DNA from: JAKACA01 sp963769255
GTDB lineage: Bacteria; Actinomycetota; Acidimicrobiia; Acidimicrobiales; Bog-793
NCBI GenBank assembly: GCA_963769255.1
Contig: CAVYKV010000003.1
Span: 124,001-188,000 of the forward strand
Reading direction: 5' to 3'
Length of the DNA stretch: 64,000 bases
The notes below the pieces were generated by a model. It saw only the letters and a list, made by a program, of their open reading frames with translations, was not told the origin of the DNA and ran no database searches. Shown piece by piece: positions 17,349-24,349 of this stretch (positions are counted from its first letter, which is position 1; each line of letters starts with the position of its first letter). The position numbers and the translations under genes were made by a program.

Positions 17349-17763
17349 GCACGACGAGGACCGGCAGGTGTCCGAGGTGGAGGATCTTGTGGGTCGTGCT
17401 CCCGATGACGAGGCCGACGAGGTCCGAGAGGCCGCGGGAGGCCATGACGACGACGGTGGCGCCCCACTCGTCCGCCTCGTCGAGGATCTCCCGCACGACG
17501 TGGCTGTTGAGCGATGTGCGGACGTTGCCGGTCGCCGCCACGCCGTGTTCCTTGAGGGTGGCGAGCGCACCGTCGACGATCTCGGAGGCCTCGTCGCGGT
17601 TCTCGTCGGCGATCTCGCCCGAACGGGAGTGCACCTCGACGTCGCGCACGTGCACGACCCTCGCCTCGCCGCCGGCGAGCGAGACGAGCTCCGCCCCGGC
17701 CTCGAGGGCACGCCCGGCGTGGGTGGACCCGTCGACGGCGATGAGCACCTTGTCGAACATCAT
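17344..17763 (-). CDS. universal stress protein (UspA family)
   Basis: 139-aa single-domain Usp. It starts FDKVLIAVDGSTHAGRALE, has VHVRDVE in the middle, and ends with the ATP-binding loop seen as MASRGLSDLVGLVIGSTTHKIL (G-2x-G-9x-G-S/T pattern) and HLPVLVV. The protein is cytoplasmic, binds ATP and is usually induced under energy or oxidative stress. It begins 17 nt after the NCS1 permease stop, so it belongs to the permease transcript. Two ATGs (17763, 17760) are possible. Usp genes next to transporters are common, and its role in this pathway is unknown. Confidence 0.9.
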   Translation of the reverse strand: MMFDKVLIAVDGSTHAGRALEAGAELVSLAGGEARVVHVRDVEVHSRSGEIADENRDEASEIVDGALATLKEHGVAATGNVRTSLNSHVVREILDEADEWGATVVVMASRGLSDLVGLVIGSTTHKILHLGHLPVLVVR

Positions 17764-17779
17764 GACGGACCCCGTCCTC

Positions 17780-19210
17780 TCACGTCTCGACGGCCAGCTC
17801 GGCCGTTCCGGCGTCGGATGCCACGGCTCGTTGGTGCGACATGCGATAGCGGGCACCGCCGTAGTAGACGAGCCCGGCGAACACGAAGCCCACGATCCAG
17901 GCGATGTCGGCGCCATCGAGGGAGCGGGCGATCGGGCCGTAGTAGATCGAGCAGTTCATGAAGGGGAGCTCGACGCCGACCGTGGCGGCGTAGACGACGA
18001 GGGCGTACCAGTTGAACTTGCCGTATTGCCCGTCCGTCTTGAACAGGTCGGGGATGTCGTAGCGGCCCTTGCGGATGAGGTAGTAGTCCGTCAAGTTGAT
18101 GGCCGTCCAGGGGACGAGCAGGTAGAGCGTGAACACGAGGAAGTTCGAGAGGTCGGTGACGAAGTGGCTGCTCGCCTTGATGGCGATGACGGTCCCGATG
18201 ATGGCGAGGACCGTGGTGGTCACGAGCCGAGCCGCCCGACCCGTGCGCTTCGAGGCGAGCGACCCCGACGGTGAGATGACGGCGAAGAACGTGAGGTAGG
18301 GGCCGTAGAGGTTGCCGAAGTTCCCCGAGCCGACCCCGAGGATGAAGATGAGGAGGAAGAGCCACTTCGCCGACAGCAGCCCCGCCAGGTAGGAGGGGGC
18401 GTTGGCGCTCACGGGGCCGAGGGCGACAACTGCGGCGAGGGCGCCGACGCTCATCACGAAGATGCCGCCCACGACGGAGCCGACGTAGGTGTAGAGGAAG
18501 GTCTTCCCGCCCGGGGTGTCCTGCGGCAAGTACCTCGAGTAGTCGGAGACGTAGGGCGCCCAGGTCACCTGCCAGGACACGAAGATCGAGATGCACAGCA
18601 GGATCGTGCCGGCCGTGTTGTTCCCGGCCGGGAGGCGGGTCGGGAGGTTCGTGGCCAGCTTGACGAGGAGGGCGAGGAACACCCCCGTCGACAGCACCGT
18701 GACGTACTTGTTGTAGGCGTGGAAGAGGTCGTAGCCGAACCACACGACGAGGAGCACGAAGGCGTTGACGATGATGATGCCCTCGGTCGTCGTCACGTGG
18801 AAGAGCGAGCCGACGGCGTCGCCGCCGAGGATGGCGCTCGAGACGAAGTACCCGATGTACATGAGGATGACGATGACGTTGGGGAGGGCGGCGCCGTACA
18901 TGCCGAACTGGGCGCGGGACTGCATCATCTGCGGGATGCCGAGGCGTGGTCCCTGCACGGAGTGCAATGCCATGTAGACGCCGCCGCAGGCGTTGCCGAT
19001 GACGATGGCGACGATCGCCCAGGGCAGGCTGAGGCCGAGGATGACCCCGAGGGCGCCGACCGAGATGGAGAGGATCTGCACGTTGCTGGCCGCCCAGAAC
19101 GTCAACAGCGTCCAGGGCTTGCCGTGCCGTTCCTCCGGCGGGATGTAGTCGATCCCGCGGCGTTCGAGCGCCGCCGGACGGGAACGCTCCGTGCCGACCA
19201 TCGTGCTCAT
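17780..19210 (-). CDS. NCS1-family nucleobase/N-heterocycle permease
   Basis: 476-aa integral membrane protein with about 12 helices of the nucleobase:cation symporter-1 family. It has the signature PQMMQSRAQFG in the TM3 region, ISIFVSWQVTWAPYVSDYSRYLP around TM6 and LTDYYLIRKGRYDIPDLF near the C-terminus. Known members import cytosine, purines, allantoin, hydantoins or thiamine precursors. ATG 19210 is preceded by AGAGGAGGGGG. It is the first gene of the minus arm (permease, usp, hpaB-type, hutI-like, ridA) and diverges from the LLM/molybdenum-hydroxylase operon. This suggests that the imported N-containing ring compound is the substrate of both arms. Confidence 0.9.
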   Translation of the reverse strand: MSTMVGTERSRPAALERRGIDYIPPEERHGKPWTLLTFWAASNVQILSISVGALGVILGLSLPWAIVAIVIGNACGGVYMALHSVQGPRLGIPQMMQSRAQFGMYGAALPNVIVILMYIGYFVSSAILGGDAVGSLFHVTTTEGIIIVNAFVLLVVWFGYDLFHAYNKYVTVLSTGVFLALLVKLATNLPTRLPAGNNTAGTILLCISIFVSWQVTWAPYVSDYSRYLPQDTPGGKTFLYTYVGSVVGGIFVMSVGALAAVVALGPVSANAPSYLAGLLSAKWLFLLIFILGVGSGNFGNLYGPYLTFFAVISPSGSLASKRTGRAARLVTTTVLAIIGTVIAIKASSHFVTDLSNFLVFTLYLLVPWTAINLTDYYLIRKGRYDIPDLFKTDGQYGKFNWYALVVYAATVGVELPFMNCSIYYGPIARSLDGADIAWIVGFVFAGLVYYGGARYRMSHQRAVASDAGTAELAVET

Positions 19211-19516
19211 CGCAGCCCCCCTCCTCTACCTCCGAGCTCCCCCGAGCGATCGGAGTCCTGACGTCCCCGCGTCGGCCAGCCTCGCCGTTGTAGCGCCGCC
19301 AGCCCGTTCCTCCTGATGGCGCGTGACTCACGGTACCGTACGAACTCCGTACCACCTATAGCGAGAGTTGCCAAAGTTTCGAGCCTCTGATTGACATCTC
19401 TTGACAATGATCGCGGGACGCCTGCCAGGTAGAGTCGGGCCCAGGCCTACGGCCGCCGCCCCGGGAGACGGGACGGCGGCCCGCTCGTCGAGGACGCCGT
19501 TGTGGAGGGGAGGACC
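19211..19516. promoter_or_regulatory. divergent regulatory region of the catabolic locus
   Basis: 306 bp between permease and LLM gene with no gene. It is AT-richer than its surroundings at 19355-19410 and contains two TTGACA-like hexamers on the plus strand (19383-19408), TAGAGT further downstream, and on the minus strand TATAGG (19360-19355) as a -10 candidate. The dyad at 19332-19353 sits just downstream of that minus -10, so a protein bound there would block permease transcription. Pathway regulation probably happens here. Confidence 0.5.
19332..19353. promoter_or_regulatory. GGTAC...GTACC dyad, candidate operator
   Basis: A 22-bp element with outer arms GGTAC and GTACC and an internal direct repeat CCGTAC spaced 11 bp. 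It overlaps the predicted transcription start of the permease operon. A near copy lies at 31080-31102, with the same order GGTAC, GTA, GAAC, TCCGTACC. Confidence 0.45.
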
Positions 19517-20476
19517 ATGCCGATCCAGTACGGGCTCGCCCTGGAGAACTTCACGCCCGAGCGAAAGAGCCCCGACCTCGACTCGCTCGTGACCTATGCC
19601 AAACAGGCCGAGCGGCTCGGGCTCGACTCGCTTTGGGCCTGGGACCACCTCTTCCTCGGGGCTCGCCGCCCCTTTCCCTTCTTCGAGGCCCTGACGACGC
19701 TCGGTCTCCTCGTGAGCGAGACCCATACGGTCACGCTCGGCACGGGCGTGCTCGTGCTGCCTGTTCGTGAGCCTGCCGTGCTCGCCAAGGTCGCCGGCAC
19801 GCTGCAGATCGCCAGCGGCGGCCGCCTCACCCTCGGGCTCGCCGCCGGGTGGTACGAGCGCGAATTCGAGGCGACAGGCGTGTCCTTCAAGGGGCGCGGG
19901 CACGTCTTCGAGCGCAATCTTGAGATCCTCTACCGCCTCTGGGGCGAGGAAGACATGAGCGGTGAGTACGACGGCCGACTCTTCCGCCACGTCCGCATGC
20001 TGCCGTTGCCTCAGCCCCGCCCCCGTGTCCTCATCGGCGGCTACGTCGACCGCGTGCTGGAGCGGGTGGCGACGAAGAGCGACGGCTGGCTCACGTACTT
20101 CTACACGGCGGAGGACTTCGGCGAGTCCTGGGCGAAGATCGCCCGTTTCGCCGAGAAGGCGGGGCGGGACCCGGGCGAGCTCGGCAACGTGGCGCAGCTC
20201 CCCCTCTGTGTCGGCTCCTCCTTCGAGTCGGCTACGCGGGACGCCTTCGACTTCGTGAACGAGTACTTCGACGTGGCGGAATGGAGCAAGTCGACGGCGG
20301 AGAGCGCCATCCGGGGAACGCCCGAGCAGTGCGCCGAGCAGATCCAGGCCCACCGTGCCGCCGGCGCCCAGCACCTCGTCTTCTGCCCCTGCGGCTACGA
20401 GCTCGAGCAGGTCCACCGGCTCGTGGACGAGGTGCTCCCCCAGCTCGGCTGGAGCGGGGCGGCAACCGCCTCATGA
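19517..20476 (+). CDS. LLM-class (F420/FMN-dependent) oxidoreductase
   Basis: 319-aa bacterial luciferase-like TIM-barrel protein. It shows an N-terminal YGLALENFTPERKSPDLDSLVTYAKQAE region, SLWAWDHLF and a conserved TLGTGVLVLPVREPAVLAKVAGTL, then RLTLGLAAGWYEREFEATGV and PRVLIGGYV. In actinobacteria this subgroup mostly uses F420; RutA of uracil catabolism is a distant FMN-dependent relative that oxidatively opens a pyrimidine ring. ATG 19517 has GGAGGGGAGG just upstream. It is the first gene of the coupled plus-arm operon; its stop overlaps the CoA-transferase A start (ATGA). Both cofactor and reaction are inference. Confidence 0.87.
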   Translation: MPIQYGLALENFTPERKSPDLDSLVTYAKQAERLGLDSLWAWDHLFLGARRPFPFFEALTTLGLLVSETHTVTLGTGVLVLPVREPAVLAKVAGTLQIASGGRLTLGLAAGWYEREFEATGVSFKGRGHVFERNLEILYRLWGEEDMSGEYDGRLFRHVRMLPLPQPRPRVLIGGYVDRVLERVATKSDGWLTYFYTAEDFGESWAKIARFAEKAGRDPGELGNVAQLPLCVGSSFESATRDAFDFVNEYFDVAEWSKSTAESAIRGTPEQCAEQIQAHRAAGAQHLVFCPCGYELEQVHRLVDEVLPQLGWSGAATAS

Positions 20477-21432
20477 TCGACGCCGTCGCCTTCCCGTCCG
20501 CCCGCACCGAGCTGGAGGGGACGGATCGGATCTCCCTCGACAAGCTCGTGTCGGCGGAGGAGGCCGTGGCGCTCGTCGCCGACGGCGATCACGTGGCCGT
20601 CGGCGGGACCTGCTACTCGCGAACGCCCACCGCCTTGTTGTTCGCCCTCCTCGGGCGCCGGCCGCGCTCGCTCACGCTCTCGCGTCCCCTCGCCTGCTAC
20701 GAGGTCGAGCTCTTCCTCGCCGCCGGCGCCGCCGACAGCATCGTCTCGAGCTGGGTGGGCATCGGGCTGCCCTGGGGCTTGCCCACCGTCTTCCGCTCCT
20801 ACGTGGAGGGCGGTCTCGCCAGCTACGAGGAGTGGAGCCACCTCGGCATCGGGCTGCGCTACAAGGCGGGAGCCATGGGCGTGCCGTTTCTCCCCATCTT
20901 GAGCATGGTGGGATCGGATCTCGCCGCCGGCGTCTCCCTCGAGAGCGTGACGTGCCCCTATACGGGCCGCCGCCTCTCCGCCGTACCGGCCCTCAACCCC
21001 GACGTCACGCTCCTGCACGTGCACCGGGCCGACCGGCTCGGCAACGCCCAGATCGACGGTTACCGGCACATGGACGCCGACATGGCCCGCGCCGCCCGAC
21101 GGGTGATCGTGAGCGCCGAGCGGATCGTGCCGACGGAGGAGATCGCCGCCGACCCGACGAGCACGGTCCTGCCCCACTTCGCCGTCGACGCCGTCGTGGA
21201 GGCCCCCTTCGGCGCCTACCCGAGCGAGTGCTACGGGCTCTACGAAGCCGACTTCGCCCATTTCGACGAGTACGTGCGGGCCGTGAAGGAGGGCGGGGCG
21301 GCGGCCGCCCGCCAGTACGTCGAGGCGAACGTGCACGGCCACGGTGGTTTTGCCGGCTTCGTCGAGGCCGCCTCCGGGGGGCGCCTCGGCGAGCTGGCGA
21401 CGCGGGCGAGGGCCCTCGTGCCCCGTGGGTGA
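20473..21432 (+). CDS. CoA-transferase family I, subunit A
   Basis: 319-aa alpha subunit of the glutaconate/3-oxoacid CoA-transferase type. The N-terminal block LVSAEEAVALVADGDHVAVGG is the CoA-binding start of the family, and HVHRADRLGNAQIDGYRHMDADMARAARRVIVSAERIV is the conserved core. It transfers CoA between acyl groups as a heterodimer or heterotetramer with the B subunit. ATG 20473 overlaps the LLM stop by 4 nt. In this operon the enzyme probably activates a dicarboxylic ring-cleavage product. It could also serve 3-oxoadipate from the pca genes 11 kb away, which lack their own pcaIJ. Confidence 0.88.
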   Translation: MIDAVAFPSARTELEGTDRISLDKLVSAEEAVALVADGDHVAVGGTCYSRTPTALLFALLGRRPRSLTLSRPLACYEVELFLAAGAADSIVSSWVGIGLPWGLPTVFRSYVEGGLASYEEWSHLGIGLRYKAGAMGVPFLPILSMVGSDLAAGVSLESVTCPYTGRRLSAVPALNPDVTLLHVHRADRLGNAQIDGYRHMDADMARAARRVIVSAERIVPTEEIAADPTSTVLPHFAVDAVVEAPFGAYPSECYGLYEADFAHFDEYVRAVKEGGAAAARQYVEANVHGHGGFAGFVEAASGGRLGELATRARALVPRG

Positions 21433-22249
21433 CGCCACGGCCGAGGAGGTCATGGCCGTGACGGCGAGCCGGCTCCTCGCCGACCACCGCGTCGTCTTTG
21501 CCGGGGTGGGCATGCCGCTGCTGGCCGCCGTGCTCGCCCGGCGGCGCCAGGCCCCGAACCTGACCATCGTCCTCGAGGGAGGGATCATCGGCGCCGACAT
21601 GCTCCCGGGCCACCTCCCCATCTCGACGAACGAGATGCGGGCCGCCTTCGGCGCACAGATGCTGACCGACGTGACCGACGTGTTCCTGTTCGCGCAGCGG
21701 GGTTTCTTCGCTTACGGCTTCCTCGGGGCGGCGCAGATCGACCGATTCGGGAACATCAACACAAGCATCATCGGCGACCGCGACCGGCCGCGGGTGCGGC
21801 TCCCCGGCTCGGGGGGCGCCAACGACATCATCTCGCTGTGCAACGAGACGATCGTCGTGACGGCCCACGAGCGGCGCCGCTTCGTGGAGCGGGTCGACTT
21901 CGTCACGAGCCCCGGCTATCTCACCGGGGGCGACTCCCGCCGCCGGGCCGGGCTCGCCTTCGGCGCCGTCGGAGCCGTCATCACGGACCTCGCCCTGCTG
22001 GACTTCGAGACGCCCGACCGCCGCATGCGCCTGCGCTCTCTGCAAGCGGGCGTCTCGGTGGGCGACGTCGTGGAGGCGACGGGGTTCGAGCTCGCTGTCG
22101 CCGACGACGTCGACGTCCTCCCGCCGCCCCTCCCGGAGGAGCTGGCGCTCTACCGCTTGCTGCGCGACGGCCCGGTCCCCTCCGCCGAGGGTGCCGAAGC
22201 CGGGGAGGACGGCGTCCTCGCCGCCAGCGCCGGGGGCACGGAGGCGTGA
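21425..22249 (+). CDS. CoA-transferase family I, subunit B
   Basis: 274-aa beta subunit. The family SENG active-site motif appears as LEGGIIGA near residue 50, with the Glu that forms the glutamyl-CoA thioester. GNINTSII, LPGSGGANDIISLC and VDFVTSPGYL are conserved beta-subunit blocks. The glutamate separates it from the IpdAB hydrolases, which lack it. GTG 21425 overlaps the A-subunit stop by 8 nt, and the stop overlaps the next start (GTGA). Acyl donor and acceptor are unknown. Confidence 0.87.
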   Translation: MGDATAEEVMAVTASRLLADHRVVFAGVGMPLLAAVLARRRQAPNLTIVLEGGIIGADMLPGHLPISTNEMRAAFGAQMLTDVTDVFLFAQRGFFAYGFLGAAQIDRFGNINTSIIGDRDRPRVRLPGSGGANDIISLCNETIVVTAHERRRFVERVDFVTSPGYLTGGDSRRRAGLAFGAVGAVITDLALLDFETPDRRMRLRSLQAGVSVGDVVEATGFELAVADDVDVLPPPLPEELALYRLLRDGPVPSAEGAEAGEDGVLAASAGGTEA

Positions 22250-22962
22250 GCGAGGGCGCCCGCCTGGGCCTTCTCATCCCGTCCTCCAACACGATGATGG
22301 AGGTCGACTTCGTCCGAGGCCTCCCCGCCCACACGACGCTGCACACGGCCCGCATGTTCATGGAGGACACCACGGCCGAGGGCGAGCGCCGGATGCTGGA
22401 CGAGCACGTCGCCGGCGCCGTGCGGGACATCGCCACGGTCAAGCCGCACGTCGTCGTGTTCGGTTGCACGAGCGCCGGAGCGCTCCGCGGCAACGACTAC
22501 GACACCCGGCTATGCGCCGGCATCTCGGAGCGAACGGGTGTCCCGACGGTGAGCACGATCCAGTCCGTGCGGGGGGCCCTCGCCGCCTCCGGGGCGCGGC
22601 GCATCGCCGTCGTCACGCCGTACGTGGACGAGCTGAACGAGAAGATCCGGGAGAGCATCGAGGCGGACGGGGTCGAGGTCGTCTCTATCAGCGGCCTCGG
22701 CATCACGGACAACTTCGAGATCGCCCGCGTCCCGCCGGAACGCATCGTCGACTTCGCCCTCTCGACGGTGCCCGGCGACGTCGATCTCGTGTTCGCCTCG
22801 TGCACCAACTTCGCCGCCGTGACGGCGCGCGCGGAGCTGTCTCGGCGCCTCGGACTGCCCGTCATCACGAGCAACCAGGCGGTGCTGGAGGCGGCGGTCG
22901 CCCTCGTCGCCTCCCTCGTGCCGGCTCCGCCCGGCGACGGACCGGCGTTCCCGGGGCCGTGA
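22246..22962 (+). CDS. maleate isomerase-like Asp/Glu racemase superfamily enzyme
   Basis: 238-aa protein of the Asp/Glu racemase superfamily, close in motifs to maleate cis-trans isomerase and arylmalonate decarboxylase. LGLLIPSSNTMMEVDF opens the protein. The two catalytic cysteines are both present: Cys74 in FGCTSAG and Cys186 in ASCTNF. Arylmalonate decarboxylase keeps only the second, so an isomerase (maleate to fumarate, as NicE in nicotinate breakdown) is favoured. The start and stop overlap both neighbours (GTGA each side). Maleate or a substituted maleate as a pathway product would fit ring cleavage of a hydroxylated pyridine or similar ring. Confidence 0.82.
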   Translation: MSEGARLGLLIPSSNTMMEVDFVRGLPAHTTLHTARMFMEDTTAEGERRMLDEHVAGAVRDIATVKPHVVVFGCTSAGALRGNDYDTRLCAGISERTGVPTVSTIQSVRGALAASGARRIAVVTPYVDELNEKIRESIEADGVEVVSISGLGITDNFEIARVPPERIVDFALSTVPGDVDLVFASCTNFAAVTARAELSRRLGLPVITSNQAVLEAAVALVASLVPAPPGDGPAFPGP

Positions 22963-23843
22963 CGACGCCTCCGTTCCGCTACGTCCGCGTCGGGAGCTAT
23001 GAGGAAGCGTCCCGCACCCTTCAGGAGCACGGGGAGGAGGCGAAGCTGCTCGCCGGCGGCCAGAGCCTCGTACCGATGATGAACCTGCGGCTCGTGAGGC
23101 CGAGCGCCCTCGTCGACCTCAATGCCGTGCCGGCGACCCCCCCGGCCCTCGAGGGCACGAGGCTCCGCCTCGGCGCCCTCACCCGCCACCGCCAGCTCCT
23201 CGAGGACGCCACGATCCGCCGCCACAGCCCGCTGCTGGCCGAGGCGGCCTGGCACATCGGCAACGTGCGGGTGCGCAACCGGGGCACGCTCGCCGGCAGC
23301 CTGGCGCACGCCGACCCGACGTCCGAGCTCGCCGCCTGCGCCCTCGTGCTGGAGGCCGAGATCACCACGGTGGGACCGCGCGGCGGCCGTACCCTTCGGG
23401 CGGACGAGCTGTTCGTGACGTACCTGACGACCTCGCTCGGCGAGGCGGAGGTGATCACCGGCGTGAACGTTCCCGTGAAGCGACCCGGCGAGGGGCTGAG
23501 CTTCCAGGAGATGGTGCGGCGCACCTCGGACCTGGCGATCGCCGCCGTGGCGGCGCGCGTGGAGCTGGACGAGTCGCGGGAGGCGGTGCGCGGCGCCCGC
23601 CTCGCCCTCGCCGGTGTCGCCGACCGGGTGTGCCTGGCTCCCGACGGTGACGTCGAAGCCCTCCTCGGATCGAGGGGGGACAGCGAGGCGATCGGGACCG
23701 TGGCCGCCGCCGTCGCCGCCGGCGTCGCCCCCTCCAGCGACGTGCACGCCTCGGCCGACTACCGCAAGCGCCTCGTCGGCGTCCTCACCCGGCGCGCCCT
23801 CACGGAGGCGATCGCCCGCGCCCGCTCCCCCGAGGCGGCCTGA
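22959..23843 (+). CDS. molybdenum hydroxylase FAD-binding subunit
   Basis: 294-aa medium subunit of a xanthine dehydrogenase/CO dehydrogenase-type complex (XdhB/CoxM/NdhF-like). The FAD pyrophosphate loops are KLLAGGQSLVPMM and GTLAGSLAHADPTSE. The C-terminal CODH-FAD domain ends at ALTEAIARARSP. It passes electrons from the 2Fe-2S subunit to FAD and then to an acceptor. GTG 22959 overlaps the preceding stop (GTGA), and its own stop shares one base with the next ATG. The order FAD, Fe-S, Mo is standard for ring hydroxylases such as nicotinate dehydrogenase. Confidence 0.93.
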   Translation: MTTPPFRYVRVGSYEEASRTLQEHGEEAKLLAGGQSLVPMMNLRLVRPSALVDLNAVPATPPALEGTRLRLGALTRHRQLLEDATIRRHSPLLAEAAWHIGNVRVRNRGTLAGSLAHADPTSELAACALVLEAEITTVGPRGGRTLRADELFVTYLTTSLGEAEVITGVNVPVKRPGEGLSFQEMVRRTSDLAIAAVAARVELDESREAVRGARLALAGVADRVCLAPDGDVEALLGSRGDSEAIGTVAAAVAAGVAPSSDVHASADYRKRLVGVLTRRALTEAIARARSPEAA

Positions 23844-24349
23844 TGGAGCAGGTGCCCGTCGTCCTCGAGGTGAACGGCCGGCGGCACGAGGTCGTCGTGA
23901 GCGCCAACGCCTCCCTCCTCGAGATCCTGCATGACGAGCTCGGGCTCTCCACCGTCCGCTACGGCTGCGGGGAGGGGGTGTGTGGGACCTGCACCGTGCT
24001 CCTCGACGGCGAACCCGTGAGCGCCTGCCTGCTCTTCGCCCTGCAGGCGGAGGGGCGCTCCGTCACGACGCTGGAGGGTCTCGGGGGACCGCACGGCTCG
24101 ATGCACCCCCTGCAGGAGTGCTTCCTGCGAAACGGCGCCCTGCAATGCGGCTTCTGCACCCCCGGGATGATCCTCACCGCCTTCGACCTCGTCGCCCGCT
24201 CGGGCCGGCCGAGTGCGAAGGAGATCCGCTACGCCCTCATCGGCAACCTCTGCCGCTGCACGGGCTACTCGAAGATCCTGCAGGCGGTGCACGAGTACGC
24301 AGCCGGGGCGCCGGCAGCCATGTCGCCGCCGGTCGAGGCGGTGCCGTGA
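23843..24349 (+). CDS. molybdenum hydroxylase 2Fe-2S subunit
   Basis: 168-aa small subunit. The plant-type 2Fe-2S cluster is bound by YGCGEGVCGTCTVLLDG and the later SAC cysteine. The second cluster lies in the helical domain with QCGFCTPGM and LCRCTGYSKIL. It carries electrons between the molybdopterin and FAD subunits. The start shares the A of the upstream TGA, and its stop overlaps the next GTG (GTGA), so all three subunits are translationally coupled. Confidence 0.96.
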   Translation: MEQVPVVLEVNGRRHEVVVSANASLLEILHDELGLSTVRYGCGEGVCGTCTVLLDGEPVSACLLFALQAEGRSVTTLEGLGGPHGSMHPLQECFLRNGALQCGFCTPGMILTAFDLVARSGRPSAKEIRYALIGNLCRCTGYSKILQAVHEYAAGAPAAMSPPVEAVP